Shown here piece after piece: positions 10,407 to 21,291 of a stretch of 63,722 bases of DNA. Source of the stretch: Oopsacas minuta (Eukaryota; Porifera; Hexactinellida; Lyssacinosida; Leucopsacidae). Below the pieces are notes generated by a model. That model ran no database searches. It saw only the letters and a list, made by a program, of their open reading frames with translations, and was not told the origin of the DNA. Each line of letters starts with the position of its first letter. Within the stretch, counting starts at the first letter, position 1. The position numbers and the translations under genes are program-made. The stretch covers positions 1 through 63,722 of the forward strand of contig JAKMXF010000036.1 in the NCBI GenBank assembly GCA_024704765.1. Reading direction: 5' to 3'.

Positions 10407-11555
10407 ATGGCTATAAAATTTGTATTCATTTTACAAGATATTCTCTATGGAATTTTCATGGTTGTACTCTTTTTATTCCAAACATATTATATCGGAGCTA
10501 CAATTAAACAATTCAGGAATCAATTGACAGAATTTATAAACACTCGCAAGTTAGATACATTTCAGATAAATACAATAGTCAAATACAAACTTTTGTATAA
10601 CCAAAAGACGATTCTCATCAAAAGTCTATTCATTATATTCATATTATCATATGAGATAGTAATATTTAGTTACGCAATTGTGGATCTTGCAGTTTTTAGC
10701 AAAAATATCAAACATCCTTATGTAATAGAAGAAGTACAAATGATTTCACTGAATTGTTCTGTACATCCGACCTTGGGATATTACTACCATTATCCGGCAT
10801 CTAGATTCTTACCTATAATTCTAGGAATAATGCTATGCAGCTTAATAACTCTCATTTCTATCCTCACTACATTTCTTAAGAAACGATACTATGTCCATTC
10901 GATTCGTACATCCTTGATAAGGTATGCTGTCTGTTGGTGCATTGAAGTAATTGTTCTATTAGCTTGTTGTACAGTATACACACTACCTCTTCTCTTTATA
11001 CTTGCTCCATCACTCGCATTCATCAACTGGGTATACTTCGTATATGAAAGTAAACAACTTGTTTACATTCTGAAAGCTAGAATAAGAGATATTGTGAATT
11101 ATGAATGGGATCGAATGCATTACAAAGAGAGCAGACATTCATATAAGATGTATGTTGTATTCAGTATTATCTACTCATTCGCCTTGCTGAATATGATTAT
11201 TGTATTAGCACTAGATTTAGCGAGACTATTTATTCGTCTTGTGTTACTAGATGAGTGCTATTTTCAAGTTGTTTACAAATACAAATTTGATTTACAACTT
11301 AGTCAAAATTCTATTCAAAAAGTATCCTATTGGACTCATAAATTCGAGTTATATATTTTACCTTTCATTTCCTACTTCTCGTTCAGTACAGTCTTATTTC
11401 CATTCATTGCAATTGTTGTCTGGAATACAATGACAGAATGTATAAAGAACAGAACAACTCCAATTCGTTACACTCCTGTATACGGAGGTTCCAATAGAGA
11501 TTACGGAAGATTAAGACTCAAGGCACATCGTAGGGAACCTTTATTCAGCTTCTGA
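10407..11555 (+). CDS. Unrecognised seven-helix membrane protein, copy A
   Basis: An intact single-exon gene for 382 residues. I do not recognise the family. Hydrophobic helices are predicted by eye at about 5-30, 69-98, 133-155, 171-196, 198-213, 247-272 and 317-341, giving seven, with a very short N-terminus and no signal peptide. Cys117 and the HYPASRF motif lie in the loop before helix 3. The C-terminal tail is basic, with RTTPIRYTPVYGG. About 390 bp upstream are shared with copy B and probably carry the promoter. Copies B and C share the central block (about residues 22-256), but only C shares this copy's C-terminal third. A receptor-like role is possible from the topology, but no GPCR or insect gustatory-receptor signature was seen. 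Confidence 0.75.
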   Translation: MAIKFVFILQDILYGIFMVVLFLFQTYYIGATIKQFRNQLTEFINTRKLDTFQINTIVKYKLLYNQKTILIKSLFIIFILSYEIVIFSYAIVDLAVFSKNIKHPYVIEEVQMISLNCSVHPTLGYYYHYPASRFLPIILGIMLCSLITLISILTTFLKKRYYVHSIRTSLIRYAVCWCIEVIVLLACCTVYTLPLLFILAPSLAFINWVYFVYESKQLVYILKARIRDIVNYEWDRMHYKESRHSYKMYVVFSIIYSFALLNMIIVLALDLARLFIRLVLLDECYFQVVYKYKFDLQLSQNSIQKVSYWTHKFELYILPFISYFSFSTVLFPFIAIVVWNTMTECIKNRTTPIRYTPVYGGSNRDYGRLRLKAHRREPLFSF

Positions 11556-11618
11556 ATTGTGTCTACTCAAGCTATACTATAAGACAAATCAGACTAATTA
11601 CGTTGTATATCAATAATA

Positions 11619-12929
11619 CAAGGGTTGTTCGATAAATAATGAGACTTTGTTTCATACTTCATATAGTAAACCTATACTTATCATAATTGATTATCAAATG
11701 TTTCGATAAACTCCCCTTTAATTTTATACATCGATTCCATCGTTCTGGTAACTTTTCCAGCCCAGTGGTATAAAATTCTTTAGGGGTCCCTTTTCCCACT
11801 TTTTTATTTCGTACTCTAGCCGTTTGAAATGCCCAATTCTCTCCCCTCGAAGGGGTTTCTTCATCTCTCTAAACAGCCAGTAATCGCTGGGAGCCAGGTA
11901 TGAACAACACGGGGGATGAGGGAGGCATTCGAATCCTAAGTCGTCAATTGCAGCCATTGTCTTGGAGCTTACATGGAGCCTTGCGTTGTCACGTTGCAGC
12001 AATACGCCACGTGTCAACTTGCCTCGCCTCTCACGTTTAATCGCTTGACGCAATTCTTTCAATTCGTCAAAGTAATAATCACTGTTTATAATGGTCTTCT
12101 CAGGCAACCAGTCGAGGTGTATAATTCCTTCCCTATCCCAAAATACCCTTGCCATTCTCTTCCCTGCTGATTTTGCGGCCTTTACCTTGATGGGTAGAGG
12201 TTCATCACGTCTCTTCCACTGCTTCGATTGAGTTTTGCTCTCTGGTTCATAATAATGAAACCAAGTTTTATCCCCGGTTACGATACGATCCAAAAGGTCT
12301 TCCTCTACCTTGTATCTTGAACGTAATTCTCTGCTAACTCTGACCCTTTCGCGTTTTTGTTCTTTTGAAAGAAGTTTTGGGACCCAACGCGCAGTTACCT
12401 TCGACATTTCTAGATCTTCAGTGATAATCGAGTGTAGTGGGCTTTTGATATACCTACTCTCTCTTCTAACTTTCGCAGGGTTATTCGTCTGTCCTCGTCC
12501 AAAATTGTTTGGACCCCTCTCGATATTACTGCGGGCTTTTGAGGAAGTCGGATGACCTGGGCGAGGGTCATCGTGGAGGTCCTCATCGACATTATCACAA
12601 CGTTCGATCCATCTATATATGGTTGCTTTCGAAGGACATTCATCACCGAAATATCCTGCATTTGACGAAGAATATATGAGCCATTATTCCCCTTTTTCCA
12701 CAGGTACCAAATTTTTTGTCGTTTTCCTTCTTTACTAAAATCCATTAGTTAAAAAAGTAGCCTATACAAATGAAACTTTATACTGAAGAATATGCTAGTA
12801 GAGTAAAGTGTATATTGCATAGAAGTTAGATAATCAAGTTAGGCTTGTAATCTGATATTAGGCTTAGAGCTGTATTAACAAGAATATGAATTCGATACGT
12901 TAGTCTCATTACTTATTGAACGACCCTTG
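11619..12929 (-). mobile_element. mariner element, DD34D type
   Basis: The element is 1311 bp, with imperfect inverted ends of about 29 bp (left CAAGGGTTGTTCGATAAATA, right its near-complement) and TA on both sides (11617-11618, 12930-12931). The paralogous unit C keeps the unoccupied site at about 22490-22500 with a single TA. The insertion therefore came after the A/C duplication. The transposase inside is frameshifted. Confidence 0.93.
11724..12745 (-). pseudogene. mariner transposase, frameshifted
   Basis: Two open parts. 12410-12745 encodes the N-terminal helix-turn-helix region, beginning MDFSKEGKRQKIWYL. 11724-12407 encodes the linker and catalytic domain, beginning MSKVTARWVPKLLSKEQKRE, which is internal in intact mariners. 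A frameshift near 12410-12445 separates them. Catalytic Asp residues are present in RIVTGDKTWFHYYEPE, LLQRDNARLH and APSDYWLF, with 34 residues between the last two. The usual SPDLAP motif reads SYLAP, which is unusual. Not expected to be active. Confidence 0.9.
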
Positions 12930-13072
12930 TAACAAGCCGTTCAGCATACTTACGCTGGGCGGTTTTCGGACCCGTATTCGCCGGATGTACCCTACAAGTG
13001 CTTCATATAATCCTATTAATTTAATGATCAGTATATACGTATTTATTAAATCGTATTGAAAGCGTATTCATA

Positions 13073-13713
13073 TACCGTATTACCTCGAATAATAGCTGGG
13101 GCTTATTAATATCAAGCCGCCTTGAGAGGGAAGTTACGATTTTTGTAAACACAATAATTTCTAAATAATCATACAAATGTGCTTACATTATGTCTCTTTA
13201 TCCTAAAAAACAGTAGATAAATCAAAATATACGGGAAATGACGACTGTAAGCAGTTATTAGGGTGTTGGTATCGTGCGATCGATCACGATACATTATTGA
13301 CGATCGGGAATGATCGCCCATAATTATGCAAGCAGTGATCTAACGGAAGATCGCGATCATTTTTTCCCGAAAACTTTCGATGAGAATTTGAAAATTTCGA
13401 ATCTATACCCGAAATTGTTTATTCAAATGTATGTACTAATTTTCATGGCAATCAAACTGGTAGATTTGCATGCCCGCGACGGAAAGACGGACACATGTAA
13501 TAGAGCATAAATTTCAGAAAAGTGATCGGATAAAATGATCGTGAACGTGATCGCGATCCTTTTGGTGGCTGGGTCGCAATCACGATCTCCAATAATTTTG
13601 TAATGAACGAACGTGATCGTGATAGCGATAATAAAGTTGGTGATCGACTAATGCCCCATCAGTTATTAGTTTTTAGGAGCCTCAGGAGGGCTATTATTCG
13701 AGGTAATACGGTA
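13073..13713. mobile_element. MITE with TACCGTATTACCTCGAATAA ends, copy in unit A
   Basis: Inverted ends of about 24 bp (TACCGTATTACCTCGAATAA... and its complement) flank 641 bp without a transposase. The interior is rich in GATC/CGATC words, several of them palindromic (13270-13640). A second copy at 22638-23279 sits at the matching place in unit C, so it was duplicated with the unit rather than inserted twice. Confidence 0.75.
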
Positions 13714-14699
13714 TTTGTAAAAATTATTATATAATCTACAATTTATCACAGAATACTTTCGTATAAAATCGGGCAATAATTAGTAAAGAATCTACCCTAG
13801 ATGAACTGCCACAAACAGTGAAACGTGATAGCATTGTTCGGCGCCCCTACTGTCACGCCAAAACTGGTCCAGGACAAATCTCAAGGATAGCTTTGTACTA
13901 AAGTTGACAAATATGTCGCTTTCTCCTTGGAAAAAACCACTGGTAAAATTCCTACTTCAGAAGATCTGTCCTGTTACTCCTGTACTAATCCTTTTAGGGT
14001 AAAGGAATTACAGTTATAAAATGTAAATGTAAATATTTAAAAATTAGGTGTATAAATAATAAATATATTTATAAACTTCATCAATCCATCTCTCGTGGCT
14101 GCAAAGCTATCGGTGAGGCAGTCCGTTCGAGCCCGATCAAAGCGCATGAATGGAGACTCAGTTATGATTGAATACCCGAACTATACTATGAGAAAATAAA
14201 GGATACTGCATATCGAATGTGTAGTTTCCGAAAATATAGTCGAAAGCCACAAGGTGGATCAAGAAGCAAAAAATGAATGAATCAGCTATGAGCTATCTTC
14301 TACACCTAATTTAATCTCGTACAGACATATCACTTCTGTTCATGAATGAAATATGTTCGCATTAAAGAAAGGATTTACAATTATCAGTGTCTACTATTGC
14401 ACGATGTCTAGAAGATTGGCTTATTACTTAAAAAGACAGTTGAATTGAAACCACAAACAGAAATTTAGAAGAGAATTAAGTGGCAAGACATATATAAGAT
14501 TTATATTGTATATAATATGCAACTTTATTGGCTAAAATTATATATCAGAGCTGATAGAATTACAATAAATAAGAATAAATAGGACATACAATATTATTAC
14601 TATACTAAACTGTATCTATTGATACTTGTAACGACTTTATTATAAGAGAAATTGTTTCTAAATTGAGTGAGTATTGAAATGTCATCAGCTGATCTTGTT

Positions 14700-15725
14700 T
14701 ATACAATTTTAGTGAGTGAAAAGCTTGAGAAAAACTAAATTTATTGAAGAGTGATTGACGAGAATAAATCAAAAGCAATTCGCGTTGAGAGGAAATGAAA
14801 CAGTTGATCGACATGAAATCAGAAGGTGTTGAGAAAATTGGATAGTAATTGGACAGAAGTAAATGAGAGAAAGGAGAAGAGTAGAGAAGCCAAGAAATTG
14901 AAAAAACATTGAGCTGAAATATAGCATACACAGACTGTATAGTTGTAGCAAACAGATTATAAGTTTTCAGAGGATACTCCTATTCAACTGAAGTGGAGTT
15001 CTCGTGCTAGCATGTTGTTAACAATACTATGAATAAAAGGATTTATGTAGCTGATTTTATCCTTATAGAATTCAGATATTCTCTAAAGAAGGAGATTGGA
15101 TCAGAAGTGTCAAAGATGAAGAAATGGTTAGACCAGAAAATATCCTCATTATTCAACTTCCGTTTTCATACAACAATGTGGCGAGTGTATCCTAAAAACA
15201 TTATACTTTAGAAAAGAAAACTACAAATCTTGTCAATATATATCTCATAAGAGGTATCCGTACAGACAATATCAATGTATATGTAGATGTATACTGTATA
15301 GAGAGATAACACTGATAATGGTAACTCTTGATTTGAAAGAAGAAATATAATAATCCTAATCTCATTTCCACGAACTACAGAAACTAAAATCAGAGATATT
15401 TCATAAGCGGAAGGAGAATTCTATGTTTTGTTATCTGATACAGAATATCCTCTCCAAACATTTTCTAGAGAAGGAACTCTCCCTCAGATGTATTGTTACG
15501 AAAGATTTATTGAATGATGCTTTCTACATCTGTTTGGATCAACAACATAGCATAATTCTATCTGATTGAGGAACCAGTAAAGTGAAGATATTCTCAAATG
15601 AAGGTGAACTGATATTTCAGTTCTGTAATAAGGGAACAGCTGTATGAGAATTTACAATCCTCAGAGGAGTAGCAGTAGATAACTTAGGATCTATTATTAC
15701 AGTTGATTGGAGGCATAATCATAAA
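14700..15725 (+). pseudogene. Decayed coiled-coil/NHL gene relic
   Basis: Reading frames with stops show a charged helical part (near 14820-14910, NWTEVNERKEKSREAKKLKK), a short open stretch at 15029-15211, then NHL blades near 15510-15720 (DAFYICLDQQHSIILSD, SKVKIFSNEGELIFQF, LRGVAVDNLGSIITVDW) broken by at least two in-frame stops. The order parallels the relic at 2369-3510. A MITE lies directly after it. The boundaries are approximate. Confidence 0.5.
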
Positions 15726-15734
15726 GGGAAGTTT

Positions 15735-16130
15735 CGCTAGTCAGAATTTCGAAGTTGTCATTAGTCAGAATATCCTTAGTTGTCACAAGTCAGAATCGAT
15801 TTTCAGACTGTTGTCACAAGTCAGAATCTGCTTTTCCGATATGTCGCGTGGCAAAAACTTTGTATTGTATTAATTACAAGCCCGTACCATTGGGAGGGGA
15901 TTAGGGATTTAGTTTACTACCTTATGGATCTGGGAGTTTTTATTTGTACTTGTTATTAAGCTACATAGGGGCGGGGATGTGGACTTCATGGTAATTTTGT
16001 GTTTGGTTGGACAAATTATTAGAAAAGTTTGCAAAATGGCGGGTCGTTGGATTTTTTTGTTTTTAAACTTGTGACAACAGTCTGAAAATCGATTCTGACT
16101 TGTGACAACTAAGGATATTCTGACTAGTGA
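15735..16130. mobile_element. MITE with 62-bp inverted arms built of short direct repeats
   Basis: 15759-15820 and 16068-16129 are inverted copies with one or two mismatches. The left side (15738-15828) carries four imperfect direct repeats of the form AGTCAGAAT...GTTGTCA. The internal 250 bp has no transposase. Confidence 0.75.
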
Positions 16131-16575
16131 ATGCGCCCCAATCATATGCTACAAGCAATCTCTCAAGCTCTCTTTATTGAACAATAATTGTATATTAATA
16201 TGCTCTAACTTTCTAGAATTTTGATTAGATGTGTTGTAATGGGCGAGGGACAGTACTAACTATGTATGTCTGAAAACGAAATGGTTGCTTAATATGTGAG
16301 GAGTTATTTTTAGGATCTTCTAGTCAAATTGGACAGCTTGACGTAGACCACTAGAGATAAGATCTTGAAATGCTAACTTCATGAGGATACCATTAAAAAT
16401 TATTTGGGTAACAAAAATTTGAAGGTAGCCAAATTGTTTCTTGAAATATTCACATGCAGATTTACAAATGTGTGGGGCCTTTCTCATATGTTGTTACTGA
16501 TCATATGGGGGTCATCAGACCCCTGAAGCTATTCCTATGGATAACTTTTACTTTAAGCTAGCAAATATAGAAATA

Positions 16576-16901
16576 CAGTAGAACTCGGATATAACGTTTT
16601 TCGGTATTAATAATCAATTTGTGTGTTAAATTTGGAAAAAAAAGTATTTATCGCTATGATGATATGAAATATTTGGGTTTCTCAGAAGAAAATTTCTTAC
16701 AAATTTGTATATTCAACCAACAACCTTAGGGCATAATATAATCAATAATTATTGAAATAACAGTTGTTGAAAGAAGTGGCTATACATATTGACTCCAAAC
16801 TCTCTAATTAAAGGACATTTACATTTGAAATTATAAATGGGGAAAGGGGGGTATCTGGAGACTCGCCGGCCCGACTTCCCCCACTTATAGAGGTTCTACT
16901 A
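16576..16901. mobile_element. MITE with CAGTAGAACTCGG-type ends
   Basis: Starts CAGTAGAACTCGGATATAAC after TA and ends with the diverged complement (GAGGTTCTACT) before TA. Ends of this kind with TA duplications are typical of pogo/Tigger-related non-autonomous elements. Related copies occur at 36938-37105 and 39635-39784. Confidence 0.6.
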
Positions 16902-17462
16902 TAATTTCAATATTTTCACGGCCTCCGTCTATAAAATAATCGAAAGATAATTCAATGGAAGCGAGTAATTACATTAAGAATTGCACAGAAAGGGTGCAGG
17001 AATTGACTCCATATCTAGGTGGAGTATGAACATTTTTACGACAGGTTGCGTCGGTCATGAATTGCCAAAACTCTATTCTTTAATCCCGGAAAAGACTTTA
17101 TTGATCTTAGAATTCATTCAGTGGTGATACGACTGTAATGACGGATAGAAATCCACATTCCTTAGAGACACAATTAACTCCTAGATACGATTATATAAAC
17201 CAAGATTTGGCTCCTATTTCCAATGAGATAACTGCCAGAACATTTCAGTGTCAGAGATGTGCCCCTAGTTACCACCCACGTTTACAGATACTTACCCCTT
17301 GGAGAAAGATCATAAACCTGTGACTAACAATAAAGTTATTAAGCGTGAGCGATCTAGAAGTCAAATGATAATAATATGTTTCATAAATGACTTCCAATGG
17401 TTGACAGTTCAACGTCGATTTTGCCATGCATATCGAACGGAATATTATATGTATTTGACAGT
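16902..17462. other. Intergenic, no gene recognised
   Basis: Short open stretches exist (for example 17138-17323), but none resembles a known protein and there is no supporting context. The unit B homology starts at 17463. Confidence 0.4.
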
Positions 17463-18597
17463 CCTATTACGAATTAGATTATTATTTGCAGAATATGAAT
17501 ATACGTGTGCTAAAGCTGTGAATTATGGAAGCTTTGGCCATGTTGGTATTTGATGTATAATAATTATTATTATTATTACGCTATTTAGGATAAAATAATC
17601 TCAAATGAGAATAATCGTTATTAGAATTTGTATTATGTAATACATCATTAATTTATTGGAAATTAGTATTCATTGAATTTAACTCGAAATAGATTTTTAG
17701 TTGAATATTACAAATTGAAAAGTTCAACGAAAATGTAAATCGGTTCTTTGACTAAGAATATCCTACAATAGCTCTTAGATTACTATATAACTATCAAATA
17801 TAATCAAAAGAATATAGTAGTATTCATAATGGCTATAAAATTTGTATTCATTTTACAAGATATTCTCTATGGAATGTTCATGGTTGTACTCTTTTTATTC
17901 CAAACATATTATATCGGAGCTACAATTAAACAATTCAGAAATAAATTAAGAGAATTTAGAAACACTCGCAAGTTAGATACATTTCAGATAAATACAATAG
18001 TCAAATACAAACTTTTGTATAACCAAAAGACGATTCTCATCAAAAGTCTATTCATTATATTCATATTATCATATGAGATAGTAATGTTTAGTTACGCAAT
18101 TGTGTATTTTGCAGTTTTCAACGTAAATATCAAACATCCTTATTTAATAGAAGAAGTACAAATGATTTCACTGAATTGTTCTGTACATCCGAGCTTTGGA
18201 TATTACTACCATTATCCGGCATCTAGATTCTTACCTATAAGTCTAGGAATAATGCTATGCAGCTTAATAACTCTCATTTCTATCCTCACTACATTTCTTA
18301 AGAAACGGTACTATGTCCATTCGATTCGTACATCCTTGATAAGGTATGCTGTCTGTTGGTGCATTGAAGTAATTGTTCTATTAGCTTGTTGTACAGTATA
18401 CACACTACCTCTTCTCTTTATACTTGCTCCATCACTCGCATTCATCAACTGGGTATACTTCGTGTATGAAAGTAAACAACTTGTTTACATTCTGAAAGCT
18501 AGAATAAGAGATATTGTGAATTATGATTGGGATCGAATGCATTACAAAGAGAGCAGAGATTCATATAGGATGTATGTTGTATTCAGTATTATCTACT
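17463..18597. repeat. Segmental duplication unit B
   Basis: Near-identical to 10017-11175. Homology starts at CCTATTACGAATTAG and stops inside the 7-TM gene just after the codons for VVFSIIY. Beyond that point copies A and B are clearly diverged. Confidence 0.9.
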
Positions 18598-18977
18598 TAT
18601 CCGGCTTGCTAATATTGATTTTTGTAGTGATGGGAAATTTCGCGGACTCTATCCTCCGGCTTTTGTTTATTAACGATTGCTATTTTGAAACTGTTTACAA
18701 CTACAAAATTCCGATAGAAATTGATGAAATTTGGAAATCCCGTATTTCAAATTGTATCAGATACATTACCCATTATATTGCCCCATTCATTCATTGTGTT
18801 AGTATAATCCTATTAATATCCCCTCTCATCCTGAATATTGTTTGGAAGTGTTCAACACAGTTTGTAAGGAATAGAATAACTCCAATCCGTTATACTCCAA
18901 TCTATGAAGGTTATAACGGAGATCGTAGTAGACCATGGCTCAAGGTATATGCAAGGAAACATTTCTTTAACTGTTGA
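17829..18977 (+). CDS. Unrecognised seven-helix membrane protein, copy B
   Basis: An intact 382-residue single-exon gene of the same unrecognised family as 10407-11555. The first 256 residues are almost identical to copy A. After VVFSIIY (about residue 256) the rest is diverged: helices 6 and 7 and the last loop differ (for example FINDCYFETVYNYKIP against LLDECYFQVVYKYKFD in A), though the tail motif RITPIRYTPIYEG is kept. The C-terminal divergence next to near-identity argues for gene conversion of the 5' and middle part. The upstream 365 bp match copy A, so the two probably share a promoter type. No function can be assigned. Confidence 0.75.
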   Translation: MAIKFVFILQDILYGMFMVVLFLFQTYYIGATIKQFRNKLREFRNTRKLDTFQINTIVKYKLLYNQKTILIKSLFIIFILSYEIVMFSYAIVYFAVFNVNIKHPYLIEEVQMISLNCSVHPSFGYYYHYPASRFLPISLGIMLCSLITLISILTTFLKKRYYVHSIRTSLIRYAVCWCIEVIVLLACCTVYTLPLLFILAPSLAFINWVYFVYESKQLVYILKARIRDIVNYDWDRMHYKESRDSYRMYVVFSIIYLSGLLILIFVVMGNFADSILRLLFINDCYFETVYNYKIPIEIDEIWKSRISNCIRYITHYIAPFIHCVSIILLISPLILNIVWKCSTQFVRNRITPIRYTPIYEGYNGDRSRPWLKVYARKHFFNC

Positions 18978-19477
18978 ATTTCTATAATATCATGAGGATT
19001 GTATGAATTTTGTCTATCGTCTTTAATGCAATAATATTGTAATGTTGTTAATACTTGAGTTCTGAATACTCAAATTGAGTATATTCAATGCTATGGGATA
19101 TTATACTTTTAACAATCGCTTGTACAAACGAGCCGGGTGCTCAGTTTGAATTAGTAGGTTTTTGTAATGGGAGAAAATGTAAACAGCAGATTATGTGTAG
19201 CTATTAAGTATTGATACTTGTGTCCTAAACTATTGAATAATCTACGTGATAGAGTTGTTATACACTAGATTGATTTGAAACCTTATAAATTGGGAAGAGG
19301 GTGCAAAACTGAAAGTGAACTTCTCGTTTAAGTAACCAAAAATTCTGAATAACAAATTTCATTGGCGATCACCAAGCGATTACTCATATAATAATTTCCC
19401 TCCAGAAGAAAATTTATTATTCCTTTTCAGTGTAATGAATTTTCACTTTTATTATTGATATAATTGTAATTATCGTT
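18978..19477. other. Intergenic, no gene recognised
   Basis: AT-rich sequence 3' of copy B. It does not match the 3' flank of copies A and C. Confidence 0.4.
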
Positions 19478-19660
19478 TTAGTGCAACTCCTATAGGGAGA
19501 TTTCTTAATGGCATGGACGATGTACGACGTCCTTATCTCCATCTGTACGGCCGTACGAAATCTGTCAGTCCGATTAACATGAAATTGGTAAACATTTTGA
19601 ATCGGAAATTCACACCTCAGATATGATTTTTTCTAGAGTGAATAATTCACCTTAATATAT
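19478..19660 (-). repeat. Dispersed repeat R1, reverse copy
   Basis: Reverse orientation of the repeat seen at 30549-30760. Shared words include AGTGCAACTCCTATAGGGAG, the GTACGACGTC segment and the CGTACGAAATCTG segment. It is non-coding and of unknown class. Confidence 0.5.
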
Positions 19661-20121
19661 ACAATTCAATAGCATGTTAGGGATTAGGTTCATTGTTGCC
19701 AAATCAAGAACATAGTTATTAGATTTTGGCATTGACAGGAATTTTTTACTTATGTCATGAACATCGCAAGAACCATTTACATTGGCACGAACTTTTAGGA
19801 TAACCTGAAAATGATATCAAGATAGAATAAACTAGTATTTTGGCAAGAACTTAACATTTCGAACTTTAGATATTTCATCTGATATAATTTGGTATTTTAC
19901 CCCACTTTGAATCAAAATATCCCCGTGGGCATACTTTGTGGGTGTATAATGACTTATCGATTTACTAGTACATTCCATGTGCTGTATTTCATCATTGATT
20001 TTACAAGTATGAATATATTATCAATTTGGATATTCGAGAACTGAAATATTTCTTTTAACAGTAGAATAATGTCTCTATATCCAGATAATGTAATTCAATT
20101 TGTTTGAGAAATATTTCAGTT

Positions 20122-20137
20122 TGTGTATAAGAGACAG
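20122..20137 (+). other. 16-bp match to the Tn5/Nextera mosaic end
   Basis: The string TGTGTATAAGAGACAG equals the last 16 of the 19 bases of the engineered Tn5 mosaic end used in library preparation. It may be adapter residue at an assembly joint. A chance match of this length in 64 kb is very unlikely but not impossible. Confidence 0.5.
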
Positions 20138-20224
20138 ACTCAGTACACTCAATAGAATTTGGGATTTTCTTCACATCTAGTTTGAATTCATTTTATACAA
20201 CTCATAATATATATATTTGATGTT

Positions 20225-20265
20225 AATAATCGAAACTTCTCATTTACTGAGAAGTTTCGATTATT
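20225..20265. repeat. Perfect 18-bp hairpin
   Basis: 20225-20242 and 20248-20265 are exact inverted copies around a five-base loop (TTTAC). It is in intergenic DNA, with no T-run or gene that would make it a terminator. Function unknown. Confidence 0.7.
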
Positions 20266-21291
20266 CACAACAAAGGACCAAAAGAAGAATTGTGAGGTTC
20301 CATTCCTTGAGAAGCATGCTCACCAACATCAGTCTATCCGGAGAGAATATATGTTTAATGGTAACTATATTGTATAATTTATGTGTAATATATTCATTAT
20401 TTTCTTCTATGAAATGAGAATAATTTTTGTTTATTATTTCCTTCAAATTCGTATTTATCACTTTAATTGACCAATTTAATTCTTAAATCTTAACTAAGAA
20501 ATTGGGAATATCTCTATGTCGATTTTTGCCAATATCACAAGAGTAAACAGCCAAGGGCGTCGATCTCTTAGCCCCCCCTAATCTCTCCCCTGTTCAGAAA
20601 TTTTGATTATTAACTATATTTGCCAGATACCAACCCTCTGTAACTCCTACATTATTTTGAAAATTAATGCACAGTTGCATTGCAGGCTTTGTAGCGTAAT
20701 TATATCATAATCAGTTAACAAGGCTAAATTAATGATCAGATTGTATTATCTAACTAGATAGCATTTGGCCAGAATATGAGCATTTCTAACTCACTATTTG
20801 GATAGCCTGTGTGGTTTTGATTGGATTATCGTTAGATCTTGGCTGTACGAGGCGGCTGGAAGTTCCTTGACCCGCGTACATGTTGCTAAGTGTTGCGAAG
20901 GGAAGCATTCGGAGAAACAGGGTTTCCTAGTGAATAATGTTCGGGGTAACAGGATTACTTCTGACACCGCTTCTGCTAGATCCTAAGACCACCACTCCCC
21001 ATTATATATTGCGATTTTCCCCGAATTTGAAATCTTGGCCTTGGGCTATGCAAAATCCTGGAACCGCCCCTGTATCACAGATACAGGACACCATGTGGAA
21101 GCTTCCTGGAATAGCAATGATAATAGAATCTATATAGAACGATCGGCGAAGAAGTATTGTATTGTCTCGCCCTCTCTGCCATTTAGCATATCTATGATTC
21201 TGAAATGAACGATATCAGATATTAACCCCCGGGAAAGCATTATAGAAGGAAAACTAAAATTAAATTTGATAATATCAATTGAATTTATAAC
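20266..21291. other. Intergenic upstream of 7-TM copy C
   Basis: No recognised gene. It shares no homology with the 5' flanks of copies A and B, so copy C has a different upstream region. Confidence 0.4.

Larger units (their letters stand above)
10017..14491. repeat. Segmental duplication unit A
   Basis: 10017-11175 is nearly identical to 17463-18597 (unit B). 10471-14491 is nearly identical to 21350-24063 (unit C), apart from the mariner inserted at 11619-12929 in A only. The two homologies overlap only in the central 700 bp of the 7-TM gene. Unit A thus has a B-like 5' half and a C-like 3' half. An AT trinucleotide-rich stretch at about 10108-10155 is longer in A than in B. Confidence 0.9.

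Noticed and set aside
13310-13510. 66-residue open frame, repeated at 22828-23076 with 82 residues
   Set aside because: It lies inside the duplicated MITE and has no recognisable domain; its conservation reflects recent duplication.
14094-14140. Possible tRNA or tRNA-derived SINE (GTTCGAGCCCGATC)
   Set aside because: The B-box-like word is present, but no cloverleaf or proper A box fits around it, and it is duplicated only as part of unit A/C.
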